Below, one piece after another: positions 14,616-24,754 of a stretch of DNA of 64,000 bases. This DNA is from CAVPUA01 sp963708805 (GTDB taxonomy: Bacteria; Actinomycetota; Actinomycetes; Mycobacteriales; Jatrophihabitantaceae). The position numbers and the translations under genes are program-made. Below the pieces are notes generated by a model. The model saw nothing but the letters and a program-made list of their open reading frames with translations, was not told where the DNA came from and did no database searches. Where the stretch lies: assembly GCA_963708805.1 (NCBI GenBank), contig CAVPUA010000003.1, positions 806,001-870,000 on the forward strand, given 5' to 3'. Each line of letters begins with the position of its first letter. Within the stretch, counting starts at the first letter, position 1.

Positions 14616-17085
14616 TCAGCCGCCCGGTCGAGGCGGAGTGACGACCGGGCCGGCGGCCGTCGTTGGCGCGCCTGGTGAGGCCGGGGCGCCCGGAGTCGGC
14701 GACGTCGACGGCTTGGTCGACGTCGCTGTCGGCTTGGGCACCGGGATCGTGTACGGCGCATTGGCGTCGCTCATGCACAGCGTCACCGTCGAGCCGGGCA
14801 CCGCGGACTGCGGGCTGAAGTAGGCCACCTGACCGAAGAACGCCGAGCTGCCGCAGGTGGTCGGGAAGACCGCCACCTTGAAGCCGGCCGCCGTCAACGC
14901 GGTGGTGGCCGCGGCCTGCGTCTGCCCGGTCACCGCCGGAACCGTGATGCTTCCCGAGATGGCCGTGGCCGCCGGCAGCGACCACTTCTGCGTCGTCAGC
15001 GAACTCTGCAGGGCGTTGAGCCAGTACTGCGAGGCCACCGAACCGTCCGCCGTGTTCTGCGCGACGGTGTCGGTGAGGCCGGGCATTCCGGTGATTGCCG
15101 CGGTGGGCGACGAGATGTTGACGATGGCCATCGTCGCGGCGAGCGTCGGCGTGACGCCGGCGAACCAGAAGCCGGTGTTGAGGTCTGGCGCCGTTGATCG
15201 ACGTACCCGTCTTACCGGCGATCGGGCTCGAGTTCTTGGCGTACCAGCTGCTGAAGACCTTGGCCGAGGTGCCTCCGGTCTTGGTGTCGCCGGTGAGCAG
15301 CGTCATGGCCGTCCGGGCGACCTGCGGGGTCATCTGCGCCGAGCACGGCGTGCGCTTGAGCGCCACCGGCTGACCCGTCTCGTCGGTGATCGACAGCACC
15401 GGGGCCGGCGTGCAGTACGTGCCGTCGTTGGCGGCGGCGGCGTAGGCGCCGGTCAGCTCGAGCGGGCTGGTCGGCACCTCGCCCAGGGTCAGCGTCCACT
15501 GGCGCTGTGACTCGATGTTGGCGGCGTAGGTCTTGGTGCCGGTGCCGGTCGAACCGGGGTCGACCTGGTTGAGGCCGTTGAGCCCGAGCGACGTGGCCGT
15601 GTTGACGATCGGCGACAGGTCGCACTGGTTGAACAGCTGGTCCTCGATGCCGACGAAGTAGGTGTTGGACGACTTGGCGATGGCCGAGGCCAGGGTCTCG
15701 GTCGGCGTGTAGGCGATGCCGCCGGCCAGGTTCTGCGCCGTGCCCGCCGAGCAGGACTTGGTGTTGTAGCTCTTGTGGTCGGTGGAGTTGTTGCCCAGGG
15801 CGAACGTCGAGGTCACGCCGGCCTTCAGCGCGGCCACCATCGTGAAGTACTTGTACGTGGATGCGGCGTCGGCGATGTAGCCGGTGAACGGATCGGTGGC
15901 CAGCTGTCCGGCGGCCGCGTTGAGCCCGTAGCTCTTGCTGCTGACCATCGCCAGTACGTCACCCGTCTTCGGATCGGTGACCGGCAGCAGGGCGGTCATC
16001 GGACTCGTCGCGGGTAGCTCGGCGCTCACCTGTTTCTGGGCCGCGTTCTGGATGCCCACGTTGAGCGTGGTGACGACCTTGTAGCCGCCCTCGGAGATCT
16101 GGTCGGCGGTCAGCTTCTGCGTTCCTTCGAGCCAGTCCTCGACGTACTTGCAGAAGAAGCCGACGTTGGCGACGGCCGTCGGTGCGTTGTAGCAGTCCGA
16201 CGTCACCGGCGGCGGCGAGCCGTGGCCCAGCACGATGGGCGTGGCCTCGTACTTCGTGGCGTCGGCCTGGCTGAGGTCGCCCGCGGTGACCATGTTCTGG
16301 ATCACCTGGTTGCGGCGGTCCTTCGACGCGGCCGGGTACTGGAACGGGTCGTACTGGGTCGGTGCCCGCAGCACGCCGACGAGGGTGGCTGCCTCGGGCA
16401 GTGTCAGGTTCTGCACGTCCTTGTTGAAGTAGGTCTGGGCGGCCGACTCGACGCTGTACGAGTTCTCGCCGAAGAAGGCGATGTTGAGGTAGTTGGTCAG
16501 GATCTCAGACTTGGTCTCGCGCTGTTCGAGGTCGATGGCGCACTTGGCGTCCTGGATCTTGCGGTCGAGGTTCTGGCTGATTGCGGCTTCCTGGGCGGCG
16601 GCGTTGCCGATCGCCTGGTAGTAGCGCACCTGCTTCACGTACTGCATGGTCAGTGTCGAGCCGCCCTGGGTGTCGCCGCCGCTGGTGCTGAACGCCGAGC
16701 GGATCAGGCTCCGCATGTCGACGCCGTGGTGCTGGTAGAAGCGGCGGTCCTCGGTGTCGACGAGCGCCTTCTGCAGGAACGTCGGGATGGAGGTCAGAGC
16801 CACCGGCTTGCGGTTCTGGGTGAAGATCGTCGCCAGCACCGTCTGGCCGTCGCTGGCGAGGAACGTCGTGCCCTGCGGCGGCGCCGTCTCCTGCAGGTCG
16901 CAGGTCGAGGTCAGGAACTTGTCGGCTTCATGCTTGGCGAACAGGCCGGCGCCCCCGACATAGGGCAGCGCAATACCGGCGACCAGGACCGAGACGACCA
17001 GCAGAACTCCGAACAGCTTGAGCAGCGTGAGGCCGGGGTTGGGACGGTTCGATCCGGGTCGGGGCGGGCCGGGGGGTCGCGTCAC
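14616..17085 (-). CDS. Class A penicillin-binding protein with PASTA domain (frameshifted here)
   Basis: This protein of about 820 residues polymerises and cross-links peptidoglycan. In order: short Pro-rich cytoplasmic tail, membrane anchor (LLKLFGVLLVVSVLVAGIALPYV), glycosyltransferase-51 domain (EDRRFYQHHGVD, GGSTLTMQYVKQ, RKIQDAKCAIDLEQRETKSEILTNYLN), transpeptidase with STYK, SSN and KTGTS, one PASTA domain, then a Ser/Thr/Pro-rich tail. The frame breaks near 15188, just after KTGTSINGA: one extra base lies in GGTCTGGCGCC, and the product continues as DLNTGFWFAGVTP in another frame. It is the positional equivalent of ponA2 (Rv3682). The whiB4 gene found beside it in mycobacteria is absent. 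Confidence 0.92.
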
Positions 17086-17146
17086 GAGTTCCGAGGATAG
17101 TGGCCGGAGGGGCCGGCGCCCGAAATGTCTGCCGGGCGGCCCTCAG

Positions 17147-18319
17147 CTATTGAGCAGCTCGAATGTGCTTGCTGTGCGCCAGCAGGTCGCCGACCTGGCG
17201 CAATCCGTCCAGGTCGTGGACGTCGGTCGGCAGGGCCCGCACGGTCCGGATCGGCACGTCCGGATGGGCGGCGGCGAACCGCTTGGCCATTCGCGCGTCA
17301 TGGTCGGCCGACAGCGCGATCTCGACCTGCACCCGTAGCGCCGCCTCGGCCAGCGCCGATTCCGGCGTCTGCGGCTTGCCGGCCAGCGTGTCGGCCGCAG
17401 CCTCGGCCTTGCGGGCGGGCAGCGTCTCGCCGCCGGTCGCGGTCGCCGCCTCGTGCATGCGATTGAGCACCAGCCCGGCCAGTGGCATGTTCTCGCCGGC
17501 CAGCCGCTCGACGAAGTAGCTCGCCTCGCGCAGCGCGTCCGGTTCGGGGGACGCCACGACGAGAAAGGCCGTTCCGGGCGCCTTGAGCAGTTGGTAGGTG
17601 TGCTCGGCCCGCTCGCGAAAGCCTCCGAACATGGCCTCGAGCGACGAGACGAAAGCCGAGACGTCGCTCAGCAGGTCGTTGCCGAGGATCTTGGTGACGG
17701 CGCGGGTCATCAGCGTGAACGACGCCGTGACGACCTTCAGGTACGCCTTCCCGCCCGCCCTCGCCGGCGCGGCCAGCAGTTTGATGAAGCGACCGTCCAG
17801 GAAGCGGCCGAGACGTTGCGGTGCGTCCAGGAAGTCCAGGGCCGAGCGGGACGGCGGGGTGTCGACCACGATCAGATCCCAGTCGGCGTCCTCGGCCAGC
17901 TGCGAGAGCTTCTCCATCGCCATGTACTCCTGCGTCCCCGCGAACGAGGATGACAGCGCCTGATAGAACGGATTGGCGAACACCGCCTCGGCCCGCTCGG
18001 GCGTCGAGTGGGCGGCCACGACCTCGTCGAAGGTCCGCTTCATGTCCAGCATCATCGCGAACAGCTGGCCGTCCCCGGCGCCGGTGACCTCGCGCGGGGT
18101 GTTGTCGAGCTCGGTGAGTCCCATCGACTGCGCGAGTCGCTTGGCCGGGTCGATCGTGAGCACGACCGTCCGCCGCCCGCTCTGGGCGGCCCGAAGCGCG
18201 AGTGCCGCCGCCGTCGTCGTCTTACCCACCCCGCCCGAACCGCAGGTGACGACGATGCGGGTGCGGGGGTCGGTGATCAGCGCGTCGATGTCGAGCGACT
18301 TGGGCTGGCGGGCGGTCAT
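17147..18319 (-). CDS. ArsA/Get3-like ATPase, second of the pair
   Basis: This 390-residue ATPase starts at ATG 18319, overlapping the stop of the first copy (ATGA). The deviant P-loop GSGGVGKTTTAAALA and the switch TIDPAKRLAQSMG are those of ArsA/Get3; VVDTPPSRSALDFLDAPQ follows. The pair corresponds to Rv3680/Rv3679 of M. tuberculosis, where neither partner works alone. In eukaryotes the family inserts tail-anchored proteins or moves anions; in actinobacteria the role is not fixed. The frame is intact. Confidence 0.88.
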   Translation of the reverse strand: MTARQPKSLDIDALITDPRTRIVVTCGSGGVGKTTTAAALALRAAQSGRRTVVLTIDPAKRLAQSMGLTELDNTPREVTGAGDGQLFAMMLDMKRTFDEVVAAHSTPERAEAVFANPFYQALSSSFAGTQEYMAMEKLSQLAEDADWDLIVVDTPPSRSALDFLDAPQRLGRFLDGRFIKLLAAPARAGGKAYLKVVTASFTLMTRAVTKILGNDLLSDVSAFVSSLEAMFGGFRERAEHTYQLLKAPGTAFLVVASPEPDALREASYFVERLAGENMPLAGLVLNRMHEAATATGGETLPARKAEAAADTLAGKPQTPESALAEAALRVQVEIALSADHDARMAKRFAAAHPDVPIRTVRALPTDVHDLDGLRQVGDLLAHSKHIRAAQ

Positions 18320-19306
18320 GACGATGCTCCGGGCACCAGGTAGCCGGCCAGTTCGTTCAGCTCGCCCAGCTCGATCGGCGGGATGAGATCGGGCAGCACG
18401 ACGCGCGGCAGGTCGATCTCGTCCAGCCGCGCCTCGTTCTCGTCCTGGACGCGCTGACGCTCGGCGTACTCGCTGAACTGCCGGGCGAGCGGTACCGCGA
18501 ACGAGGCGTCGATGCCGGCCATGTCCAGTCCGTGGCGCAACCGGGTGACGTCGGTCGTTCCGTTGCGCTTGACCTGACCCGCGCCGACCAGGGTCGGACG
18601 GGCCCGGTTGACCACGACGGCACCGAGCCGAAACCCGGCGTCGCTCAACTCGACACTGGCGTCGATCGTCTCCTGCACCGGCATCTCCTCGAGCAACGTG
18701 ACGAGGTGGATGCGCGTCAGCGGGCCGTGCAGCAGGTCGATCACGCCCTTGCTCTGCTTGTTGAGCGGGCCGACCTTGGCCAGGTTCGCGACCTCGCGGG
18801 TGGCGTCGAGGAACTGCTTGATGCGACCGGTCGGCGGTGCGTCGAGCACGACCGCGTCGAACAGCGGACGACCGTCCTTCATTCGCTCGCTGACTCGCTC
18901 CTTGACCTTGCCGGTGAGCAGGACGTCGCGCAGCCCCGGCGCCAAGCGTGGTCACGAAGTCGATGGCGCCCATCCGCTTCATCAGCTTGGCGGCGCGCTT
19001 GAGGTTGTAGAAGAGCTCGAGGTACTCCAGCAACGCCTGCTCGGGGTCGACATCCAGGCCGAGCACCTCGCCGCCCCCGCGGGCCGCGGCCAGGTGCTGC
19101 TCCTCGTAGGGCAGCGAGGGCACGTCGAAGAGCTGGGCCAGGGCCTGGCGCCCCTCGACCTCGATGAGCAGCACGGTGCGACCGTCCTCGGCCAGCGCCA
19201 TCGCCAGCGCCGCCGCGACCGTGGTCTTGCCGGTGCCGCCCTTGCCGGTGACGATGTGCAGTCGCGCCGACCGGTCGATGGCGCTCGCAGCACCGGCCTT
19301 GGTCAT
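18316..19306 (-). CDS. ArsA/Get3-like ATPase, first of the pair (frameshifted here)
   Basis: This product of about 330 residues starts at ATG 19306 (MTKAGAASAIDRSARL). It has the P-loop TGKGGTGKTTVAAALA and DAPPTGRIKQFLDATREVANLAK as the second nucleotide-contacting block. The frame breaks near 18945-18950: DFVTTLGAG must continue as APGLRDVLLTGKVKERV, which needs one base removed in the AAGCG stretch. It ends with the TGA that overlaps the second copy's start. The two copies differ enough to suggest an asymmetric pair rather than a recent duplication. Confidence 0.88.
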
Positions 19307-19390
19307 CCGTCCAGCCTAATGTCGCGTCGACGCCGCGGCCCCCGCGGCCGCTGCTCGACCCGTTGCCCGGCCAGGCTTTAGGGTCGGGGG

Positions 19391-19849
19391 ATGGCCACTC
19401 CACTCGAACGGCTGGCCGAGCTCGGCCTCGAACTGCCGCCCGTCGTCCCGCCGCTGGCGGCCTACGTGCCGGCCGTCCGGTCCGGTTCGCTCGTCTTCAC
19501 TGCCGGCCAGCTGCCGATGGTCGGCGGACAGCTGACCCTGACCGGCAAGGTGGGCGCCGAGGTGCGGCCGCAGGAGGCGCTGGCCCTGGCTCGGACCTGC
19601 GCGCTGAACGGGCTGGCCGCGGTGCACGCGCTGGTCGGTCTCGACTCGGTCGTGCGCGTGGTGAAGGTCGTCGGCTACGTCGCCTCCGTACCCGGCTTCA
19701 CCGGGCAGCCCGCGGTGGTCAACGGGGCGAGCGAACTGCTCGGTGAGGTGTTCGGTGACGCGGGCAAGCACGCTCGCTCGGCGGTCGGTGTCGCGGCGCT
19801 GCCGATGGACGCGCCCGTCGAGGTCGAGCTGGTCATGGAGGTGCGATGA
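19391..19849 (+). CDS. RidA/YjgF-family protein
   Basis: This 152-residue protein of the Rid family has the trimeric fold pattern: LPPVVPPLAAYVPAVRSGSLVFTAGQLPMV, LARTCALNGLAAVHALVG, VVKVVGYVASVPGFTGQPAVVNGASELLGEVFG and APVEVELVMEV. Classical RidA enzymes hydrolyse reactive imines or enamines; this actinobacterial branch is less well characterised. Its stop overlaps the NUDIX start (ATGA). The divergent ArsA pair and downstream MBL gene match the neighbourhood of Rv3678c. Confidence 0.9.
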   Translation: MATPLERLAELGLELPPVVPPLAAYVPAVRSGSLVFTAGQLPMVGGQLTLTGKVGAEVRPQEALALARTCALNGLAAVHALVGLDSVVRVVKVVGYVASVPGFTGQPAVVNGASELLGEVFGDAGKHARSAVGVAALPMDAPVEVELVMEVR

Positions 19850-20599
19850 CCTCGACTGCGGAATCGATGCCGGTTCGCGATGCGGCCACCGTCGTGCTGC
19901 TCCGCGACGGCGCTGACGGCATCGAGACCTGGTTGCTGAGCCGGGTGGCGCGGATGGCCTTCGCGTCCGGCGTCACCGTCTTTCCCGGCGGGGCGGTCGA
20001 CGCGGCCGACGCCGAACTGGCGTGGATCGGCCGCGAGCCCGACTCGGTGGCCGCCGCGTTCGGCTGCTCGCTCGAGATGGCCCGCAAGCTGGTGGGGGCG
20101 GCCGTGCGTGAGGTGTTCGAGGAGACGGGCGTGCTGCTCACGCGTCCCGTCGGCCGAGCTGGCCGCGAGCCAGCCCGACGTCGAGGCCGGACGGCTCGCC
20201 TTCGCCGATCTGCTGCGCGAGAACGGGCTGGCCATCGACGCCGACGCCGTGCGGCCGTGGGCGCACTGGATCACGCCGCTGGGGGAGTCGCGGCGCTACG
20301 ACACCCGCTTCTTCGTCGCGGCCTTGCCCATCGGAGCGACAGCCGCCGATCTCACCACCGAGTCGTCGTCGGCCGAGTGGGTGCCGGTACGCCGTGCCGT
20401 GGCCGAGCGGCACGAGGGGTTGCGCCTGATGCTGCCTCCGACGATCTCGGTCAGCACGTCGATCGCCGAGTTCGACACCGTGGCCGAGCTGCTCGCCGCC
20501 GCCGAAGGCCGGGAGATCCCGACGATCACGCCGGTCCTGCGGATCCTCGACGACCGCCGGGTCGTCGAGCTGCCCGACGGCACGACGATCGCGCTATGA
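19846..20599 (+). CDS. NUDIX hydrolase with insert (frameshifted here)
   Basis: This product of about 250 residues has a NUDIX fold: VVLLRDGADGIETWLLSR, ASGVTVFPGGAVD and the catalytic helix GAAVREVFEETGVLL. A 40-residue insert separates the GG strand from the REVFEE helix, as in long actinobacterial NUDIX proteins. The frame breaks near 20150, right after the catalytic helix: LLTRP continues as SAELAASQPDVEAG in the next frame once one base is dropped in CCCGTCGG. It starts and ends by four-base overlaps with RidA and MBL, so the three form one translational unit. The substrate is unknown. Confidence 0.85.
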
Positions 20600-21381
20600 G
20601 CGAGCTCGCGTACGAAGTGCTGCGACCGGTGAACCCGCTCGCCGCGGTCGTGCTGGCCGCCAATCCGAGCTCGATGACGCTCGAGGGCACCAACACGTGG
20701 CTGCTGCGAGCGGCCGGGTCCGAGTCGGCCGTGGTCGTCGATCCCGGTCCTGATCACGACGCCCATCTGCTGCCGGTGATCGAAGCCGCCGGCCGGGTGT
20801 CGCGCATCCTGCTCACCCACGGTCACGTCGACCACAGCGCCGGCGCGCGACGGCTGGCCGAGCTGACCGGCGCCCCCGTCCAGGCGCTCGACCCCGGCCA
20901 GCGGCTCGGCAGCGAGGGCCTGCGAGACGGCGAGGTGATCGACGAGTCCGGCGTCGAGATCCGGGTGTGGACGACGCCCGGACACAGCTCGGACTCGCTC
21001 TGCTTCCTGCTCGACGACGGCGCGACGCGCTCGGTGCTCACCGGCGACACCATCCTCGGACGGGGCACGACGGTCGTCGCCCACCCGGACGGTGATCTCG
21101 CCTCCTACCTGACCTCGTTGCGCCGGCTCGCCGAGCTCGGCGACACCGCCGTGCTGCCCGGGCACGGCCCCGAGCTGCCCGCGGCCGGCATCGTCGCCCA
21201 GCAGTACCTCGATCACCGCGACCAGCGTCTGGCCCAGGTGCGCGAGGCCCTGGACGCACTGGGGCCGGACGTGGACGCGCGGGCGGTCGTCGAACGTGTC
21301 TATGCCGACGTCGACCAGCGCCTCTGGTGGGCCGCCGAGCTGTCGGTGAAGGCCCAGCTCGACTATCTACGCCGCTCCTGA
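20596..21381 (+). CDS. Metallo-beta-lactamase fold hydrolase
   Basis: This 261-residue protein has the zinc signature THGHVDHSAG (75-80 plus), TPGHSSDS for the second His, GDTILG for the bridging Asp and LPGHGPEL for the final His. It belongs to the beta-lactamase-like hydrolases that include Rv3677c, in the same order beside RidA-like genes. The last 15 bases overlap the end of the convergent regulator gene. The frame is intact. Confidence 0.9.
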   Translation: MSELAYEVLRPVNPLAAVVLAANPSSMTLEGTNTWLLRAAGSESAVVVDPGPDHDAHLLPVIEAAGRVSRILLTHGHVDHSAGARRLAELTGAPVQALDPGQRLGSEGLRDGEVIDESGVEIRVWTTPGHSSDSLCFLLDDGATRSVLTGDTILGRGTTVVAHPDGDLASYLTSLRRLAELGDTAVLPGHGPELPAAGIVAQQYLDHRDQRLAQVREALDALGPDVDARAVVERVYADVDQRLWWAAELSVKAQLDYLRRS

Positions 21382-22215
21382 GCGGCGGCGCCGCAGGCGA
21401 TCGAGCAACGCGACGTCCTCGTCGGCCACTGGCACGTACACGATGAGGCGGACGTCGGGCGCGCCGGTGACTCCGAGGCTCGTGGTGCGGGCATGAAAGG
21501 TGCCCTCACCGAAGCAACTGAACTCCTTCACCAGCGGCATCGGCTCCGACACCCGATTGCTCGCCCACATCGAGGCGAACAGCGGGCTGGCCGTCGACAT
21601 GCGCTCGACCCAATCCGTCCATTCCGGCTCGCCGACGTGGCGCGCGTAGGCCGAACGCGTGACCGCCACCATCTGGGCCAGCGCCTCGGGTGAGCCGAGC
21701 GGATTCTCGGCGCCGTCGGACGTGAAGCAGAACCAGAGCGCGTTGCGGTCGCCACCCTCGCCGGTGATGGACGGGAACAGCGCGGCGTAGCAGTCGTTCC
21801 AGGCCAGCAGGTCGTACTTGCCGTTGTAGACGCAGGCCGGGTTGCTGGCGAGTCCGTCGAGCACGGCCTGGGTATCGGGCGGCAGCACGAGGGCATCGGC
21901 CGGGGACGTCGGCGCCTCGGGCATGTCGGCCAGCCGGTAGAGATGAGCGTGCTCGGCATGATCGAGGCGCAGCACGCCCGCCACCGCGTCCAGCACCTGC
22001 GGGCTCGCGTTGATCGGGCGACCCTGCTCCAGCCAGGTGTACCAAGTGACGCCGACTCCGGCGAGCTGGGCGACCTCCTCGCGTCGCAGGCCGGGGGTGC
22101 GTCGGCGCAGGCCCGGGGCCAGGCCGGCGTCGTCGGGCGTGATCAGCGCCCGTCGGCTGCGCAGAAACGCCGCCAGCTCGGCCCGCCGCTGGCCACGCGC
22201 GGTCATCGTCGCCAT
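21367..22215 (-). CDS. XRE-family regulator with MmyB-like domain, local to an MFS exporter
   Basis: This 282-residue regulator starts at ATG 22215 (MATMTARGQRRAEL). It has the HTH signature RRTPGLRREEVAQLAGVGVTWYTWLEQGR (about 35-63) and the MmyB-like ligand domain (LDGLASNPACVYNGKYDLLAWNDCYAALFP). It is divergent from an MFS exporter gene, and a perfect 9-base inverted repeat sits between them. The likely model is ligand-responsive control of the exporter and itself. It is the second member of this family in the window, and the pair is absent from the M. tuberculosis locus. Confidence 0.9.
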   Translation of the reverse strand: MATMTARGQRRAELAAFLRSRRALITPDDAGLAPGLRRRTPGLRREEVAQLAGVGVTWYTWLEQGRPINASPQVLDAVAGVLRLDHAEHAHLYRLADMPEAPTSPADALVLPPDTQAVLDGLASNPACVYNGKYDLLAWNDCYAALFPSITGEGGDRNALWFCFTSDGAENPLGSPEALAQMVAVTRSAYARHVGEPEWTDWVERMSTASPLFASMWASNRVSEPMPLVKEFSCFGEGTFHARTTSLGVTGAPDVRLIVYVPVADEDVALLDRLRRRRSGAA

Positions 22216-22260
22216 CGCACCATCCTCGCAGTCACCGGCCGCGCCAGCCGGGTGGTGACA

Positions 22261-22293
22261 GTACCAGTATGAAGGGGCTCTCATTACTGGTAC
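22261..22293. promoter_or_regulatory. Operator-like inverted repeat between regulator and exporter
   Basis: GTACCAGTA (22261-22269) and TACTGGTAC (22285-22293) are perfect reverse complements separated by 15 bases. Their centres are 24 bases apart, about two helical turns. The element lies 25 bases before the exporter ATG and 46 bases before the regulator ATG, where one dimer or tetramer could control both promoters. Confidence 0.65.
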
Positions 22294-22317
22294 CGACGTC
22301 AGGCCAGAGTAGCGCTC

Positions 22318-23772
22318 ATGAGTGCTTCAGTGACCTCCCCCGAGCAGACGACCGGCGGCCCGCGGCGGCGCGTCCGCGCCGGCCGCGCTCCACGTCCGGC
22401 CGCCGGCCCGACCGCGATCCTGTTCGTCGTCCTCGCCGCCCAGTTGATGGCGATCATCGACCTCAACATCGTCAACGTCGCCGCACCCACGATTCAGCTC
22501 GACCTGCACACGTCCGGCGCCGGCCTGCAGCTCGTCGTCGCCGGCTATGTCATCACGTACGCGATGACGCTGATCACCGGAGCTCGGCTGGGTGATCGCG
22601 TCGGACACGGTCGTGCCTTCCGGGCCGGACTCACCGTCTTCACGCTGGCGTCGCTGCTGTGCGGACTGGCCGGTTCGTCGGGTGAGCTGATCGGATTCCG
22701 GCTGGCGCAGGGCGTCGGCGCCGGCGTGATGATGCCGCAGGTAATGAGCCTCATCCAGCGGACGTTCACCGGGTCCGCGCGCTTGAAGGCGTTGGGGATG
22801 TATTCGGCCGTCATCGCCCTCGGCGCCGTCGTCGGTCAGGTCGCCGGTGGCGCACTCGTCAGCGCCGACCTGTTCGGCAGCACCTGGCGGCCGATCTTCC
22901 TGCTCAACGTGCCGATCGGCATCGCCCTGCTCGTCTGCGCGCTGCGCTTCCTGCCCGCCGACCGGGGAGAGGCCGGCCGCAAGCTCGATCCGGCCGGCGT
23001 CGTGACCCTGTCCGGAGCCGTGCTCGCGATCGTGCTTCCCCTGGTGCTCGGTCACCAGGAGGACTGGCCGCTGTGGTGCTGGCTCAGCCTCGGCGGCGGT
23101 GTGCTGCTGCTGGCCGTGTTCGTGGCGGTCGAGCGTCGGGTCGGTGCGCGGGGTGGTTCGCCGCTCGTGGCGGCCCGCGTCATCCGGGCGCCCGCGATGA
23201 TTGCCGGCGGTACGACCGTCCTGTTGACGATGTTGAGCTTCAGCGGCTTCCTGTTCACCTTGACGCTCTATCTGCAGGGCTCGTTGCACATCCACCCGTT
23301 CGAGGCCGGCCTGCTCTTCGCTCCCGCCGCCCTGGGCACGACGATCACCTCGCTGAACTGGCAACGAGTGCCGACGCGGTGGCAGGGCACCCTGGTCCCG
23401 GCCGGACTCGTCGGCTCGGCGGCGACGTATCTGCTCCTCGCCCCGATCGAGGCCGGCGGTCACCGCCACGTCGCACTATTGCTCGTCGACCTGTTCGCGC
23501 TCGGCCTGTTCTTCGGGATGTCCTACAGCCCGGTGGTCGGCATGACCCTGCGCACCGTCGCGGTCGCCGACGCCGCCGACGCCAGCGGGGTGCTCATCAC
23601 GCTGCTGCAACTCGGTCAGGTCCTCGGCATCGCCACGCTGGGCACGTTGTACCTGACGCTGACCGGCCATCACGTGCCGGCGCATGCCGCGGCCATCACG
23701 TTCCTCGCGGTCGCGGGCTGCGCCCTGGTCGCAGCGGTCGCCGGAGCCGTCCTCGTCCGCAAATCCGCCTGA
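22318..23772 (+). CDS. MFS drug exporter, 14-TM DHA2 type
   Basis: This 484-residue permease follows the EmrB/QacA pattern: first helix FVVLAAQLMAIIDLNIVNVAAPTIQ, the motif GARLGDRVGHGRAF between helices 2 and 3, and the antiporter motif GVMMPQVMSLI later. About fourteen helices can be counted. It would export organic compounds with the proton gradient. It is probably repressed by the divergent MmyB-type regulator. The frame is intact. Confidence 0.9.
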   Translation: MSASVTSPEQTTGGPRRRVRAGRAPRPAAGPTAILFVVLAAQLMAIIDLNIVNVAAPTIQLDLHTSGAGLQLVVAGYVITYAMTLITGARLGDRVGHGRAFRAGLTVFTLASLLCGLAGSSGELIGFRLAQGVGAGVMMPQVMSLIQRTFTGSARLKALGMYSAVIALGAVVGQVAGGALVSADLFGSTWRPIFLLNVPIGIALLVCALRFLPADRGEAGRKLDPAGVVTLSGAVLAIVLPLVLGHQEDWPLWCWLSLGGGVLLLAVFVAVERRVGARGGSPLVAARVIRAPAMIAGGTTVLLTMLSFSGFLFTLTLYLQGSLHIHPFEAGLLFAPAALGTTITSLNWQRVPTRWQGTLVPAGLVGSAATYLLLAPIEAGGHRHVALLLVDLFALGLFFGMSYSPVVGMTLRTVAVADAADASGVLITLLQLGQVLGIATLGTLYLTLTGHHVPAHAAAITFLAVAGCALVAAVAGAVLVRKSA

Positions 23773-23969
23773 CCAGCCGCAGGGCTACCAGCGCTCAGCC
23801 CCCGCAGTGACCACTTTCGACCCCCGAATCGAGTCACAGCGTGGGCGAAGCAGGAACGAACGGGCGCGGAGCGATCCAACGCGTTGGTCTTGGGCTGGCG
23901 AGTAGAGCGCAAGGTAGAGAGCGCGTACGAGTCAGCGGATCCTGATCCAAGTAGCGCGTTCGTCACGCC

Positions 23970-24644
23970 TTAGCGGGCGCGGCGGGACAGCCGTTCGCGG
24001 TCGAGGATGACGACGCTCTTGCCCTCGAGCCGCAGCCAGCCGCGGGCGGCGAAGTCGGCGAGCGCCTTGTTGACGGTCTCGCGCGAGGCGCCGACGAGCT
24101 GAGCGAGCTCTTCCTGGGTGAGGTCGTGCGTGACGCGCAGCTGCCCGCCGTCGACCGAGCCGAAGCGCTGGGCGAGCTGCAGCAGCTGCTTGGCCACGCG
24201 GCCGGGGACGTCGACGAAGATCAGGTCGGCGAGCATCGTGTTGGTGCGGCGCAGTCGACGGGCGACCACGCGCAGCAGCTGCATGGCGATCTGCGGCCGC
24301 TCCTGCACCCACTTCTGCAGCGCCGACTTCGGCAGCCGGGCGATCCGCCCGTCGGTGACGACGACGGCGGTCGCGGTGCGCGGCCCGGGATCGAACAGCG
24401 ACAGCTCGCCGAACTGGTCGGACGGCCCCATCACGGCGACGAGGTTCTCGCGGCCGTCGGACGCGCGTCGGCCGAGCTTCACCTTGCCGGACAGCACGAT
24501 GTAGAGGCTGTCGCCGGGCTCGCCCTCGTTGAACAGGATCTGACCTCGCGGCGCGTCGAAGATCTCGAACTCGCCAGCAAGCGCCTCGACATCATCCGGG
24601 TCTACGCCCTGGAACAGTCCGGCTTTGCGCAGCGCCTCTTCCAC
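23970..24644 (-). CDS. crp: Crp/Fnr-family cAMP-binding regulator
   Basis: This 224-residue regulator has the same length as M. tuberculosis Crp (Rv3676), which holds the same place next to nth. The cyclic-nucleotide pocket has GEPGDSLYIVLSGKVKLG and FGELSLFDPGPRTATAV. A long dimer helix (RVVARRLRRTNTMLADLIF) and a C-terminal winged helix follow, with recognition segment TQEELAQLVGASRETVNKALADF. It would bind cAMP and control many promoters. The 197-base gap to its left (23773-23969) contains a 12-base palindrome and nothing else I recognise. Confidence 0.93.
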   Translation of the reverse strand: MEEALRKAGLFQGVDPDDVEALAGEFEIFDAPRGQILFNEGEPGDSLYIVLSGKVKLGRRASDGRENLVAVMGPSDQFGELSLFDPGPRTATAVVVTDGRIARLPKSALQKWVQERPQIAMQLLRVVARRLRRTNTMLADLIFVDVPGRVAKQLLQLAQRFGSVDGGQLRVTHDLTQEELAQLVGASRETVNKALADFAARGWLRLEGKSVVILDRERLSRRAR

Positions 24645-24754
24645 GTGAGGTCCTTTCCACTGAAGGCGAGCGTGGCGGTCACGCGAGTGACGACGGTGAG
24701 ATCACGAGCTGCGAGCCACATCACAGACTCTCAGGATCATACGCACGGTCAAAT

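Noticed and set aside
17086..17146. whiB4-like gene between the PBP and ArsA genes
   Set aside because: Only 60 bases separate them and no four-cysteine motif is found.
23876..23887. CCAACGCGTTGG palindrome after the DHA2 exporter as an operator
   Set aside because: It lies between convergent genes, is only 12 bases, and such palindromes are common in GC-rich DNA.
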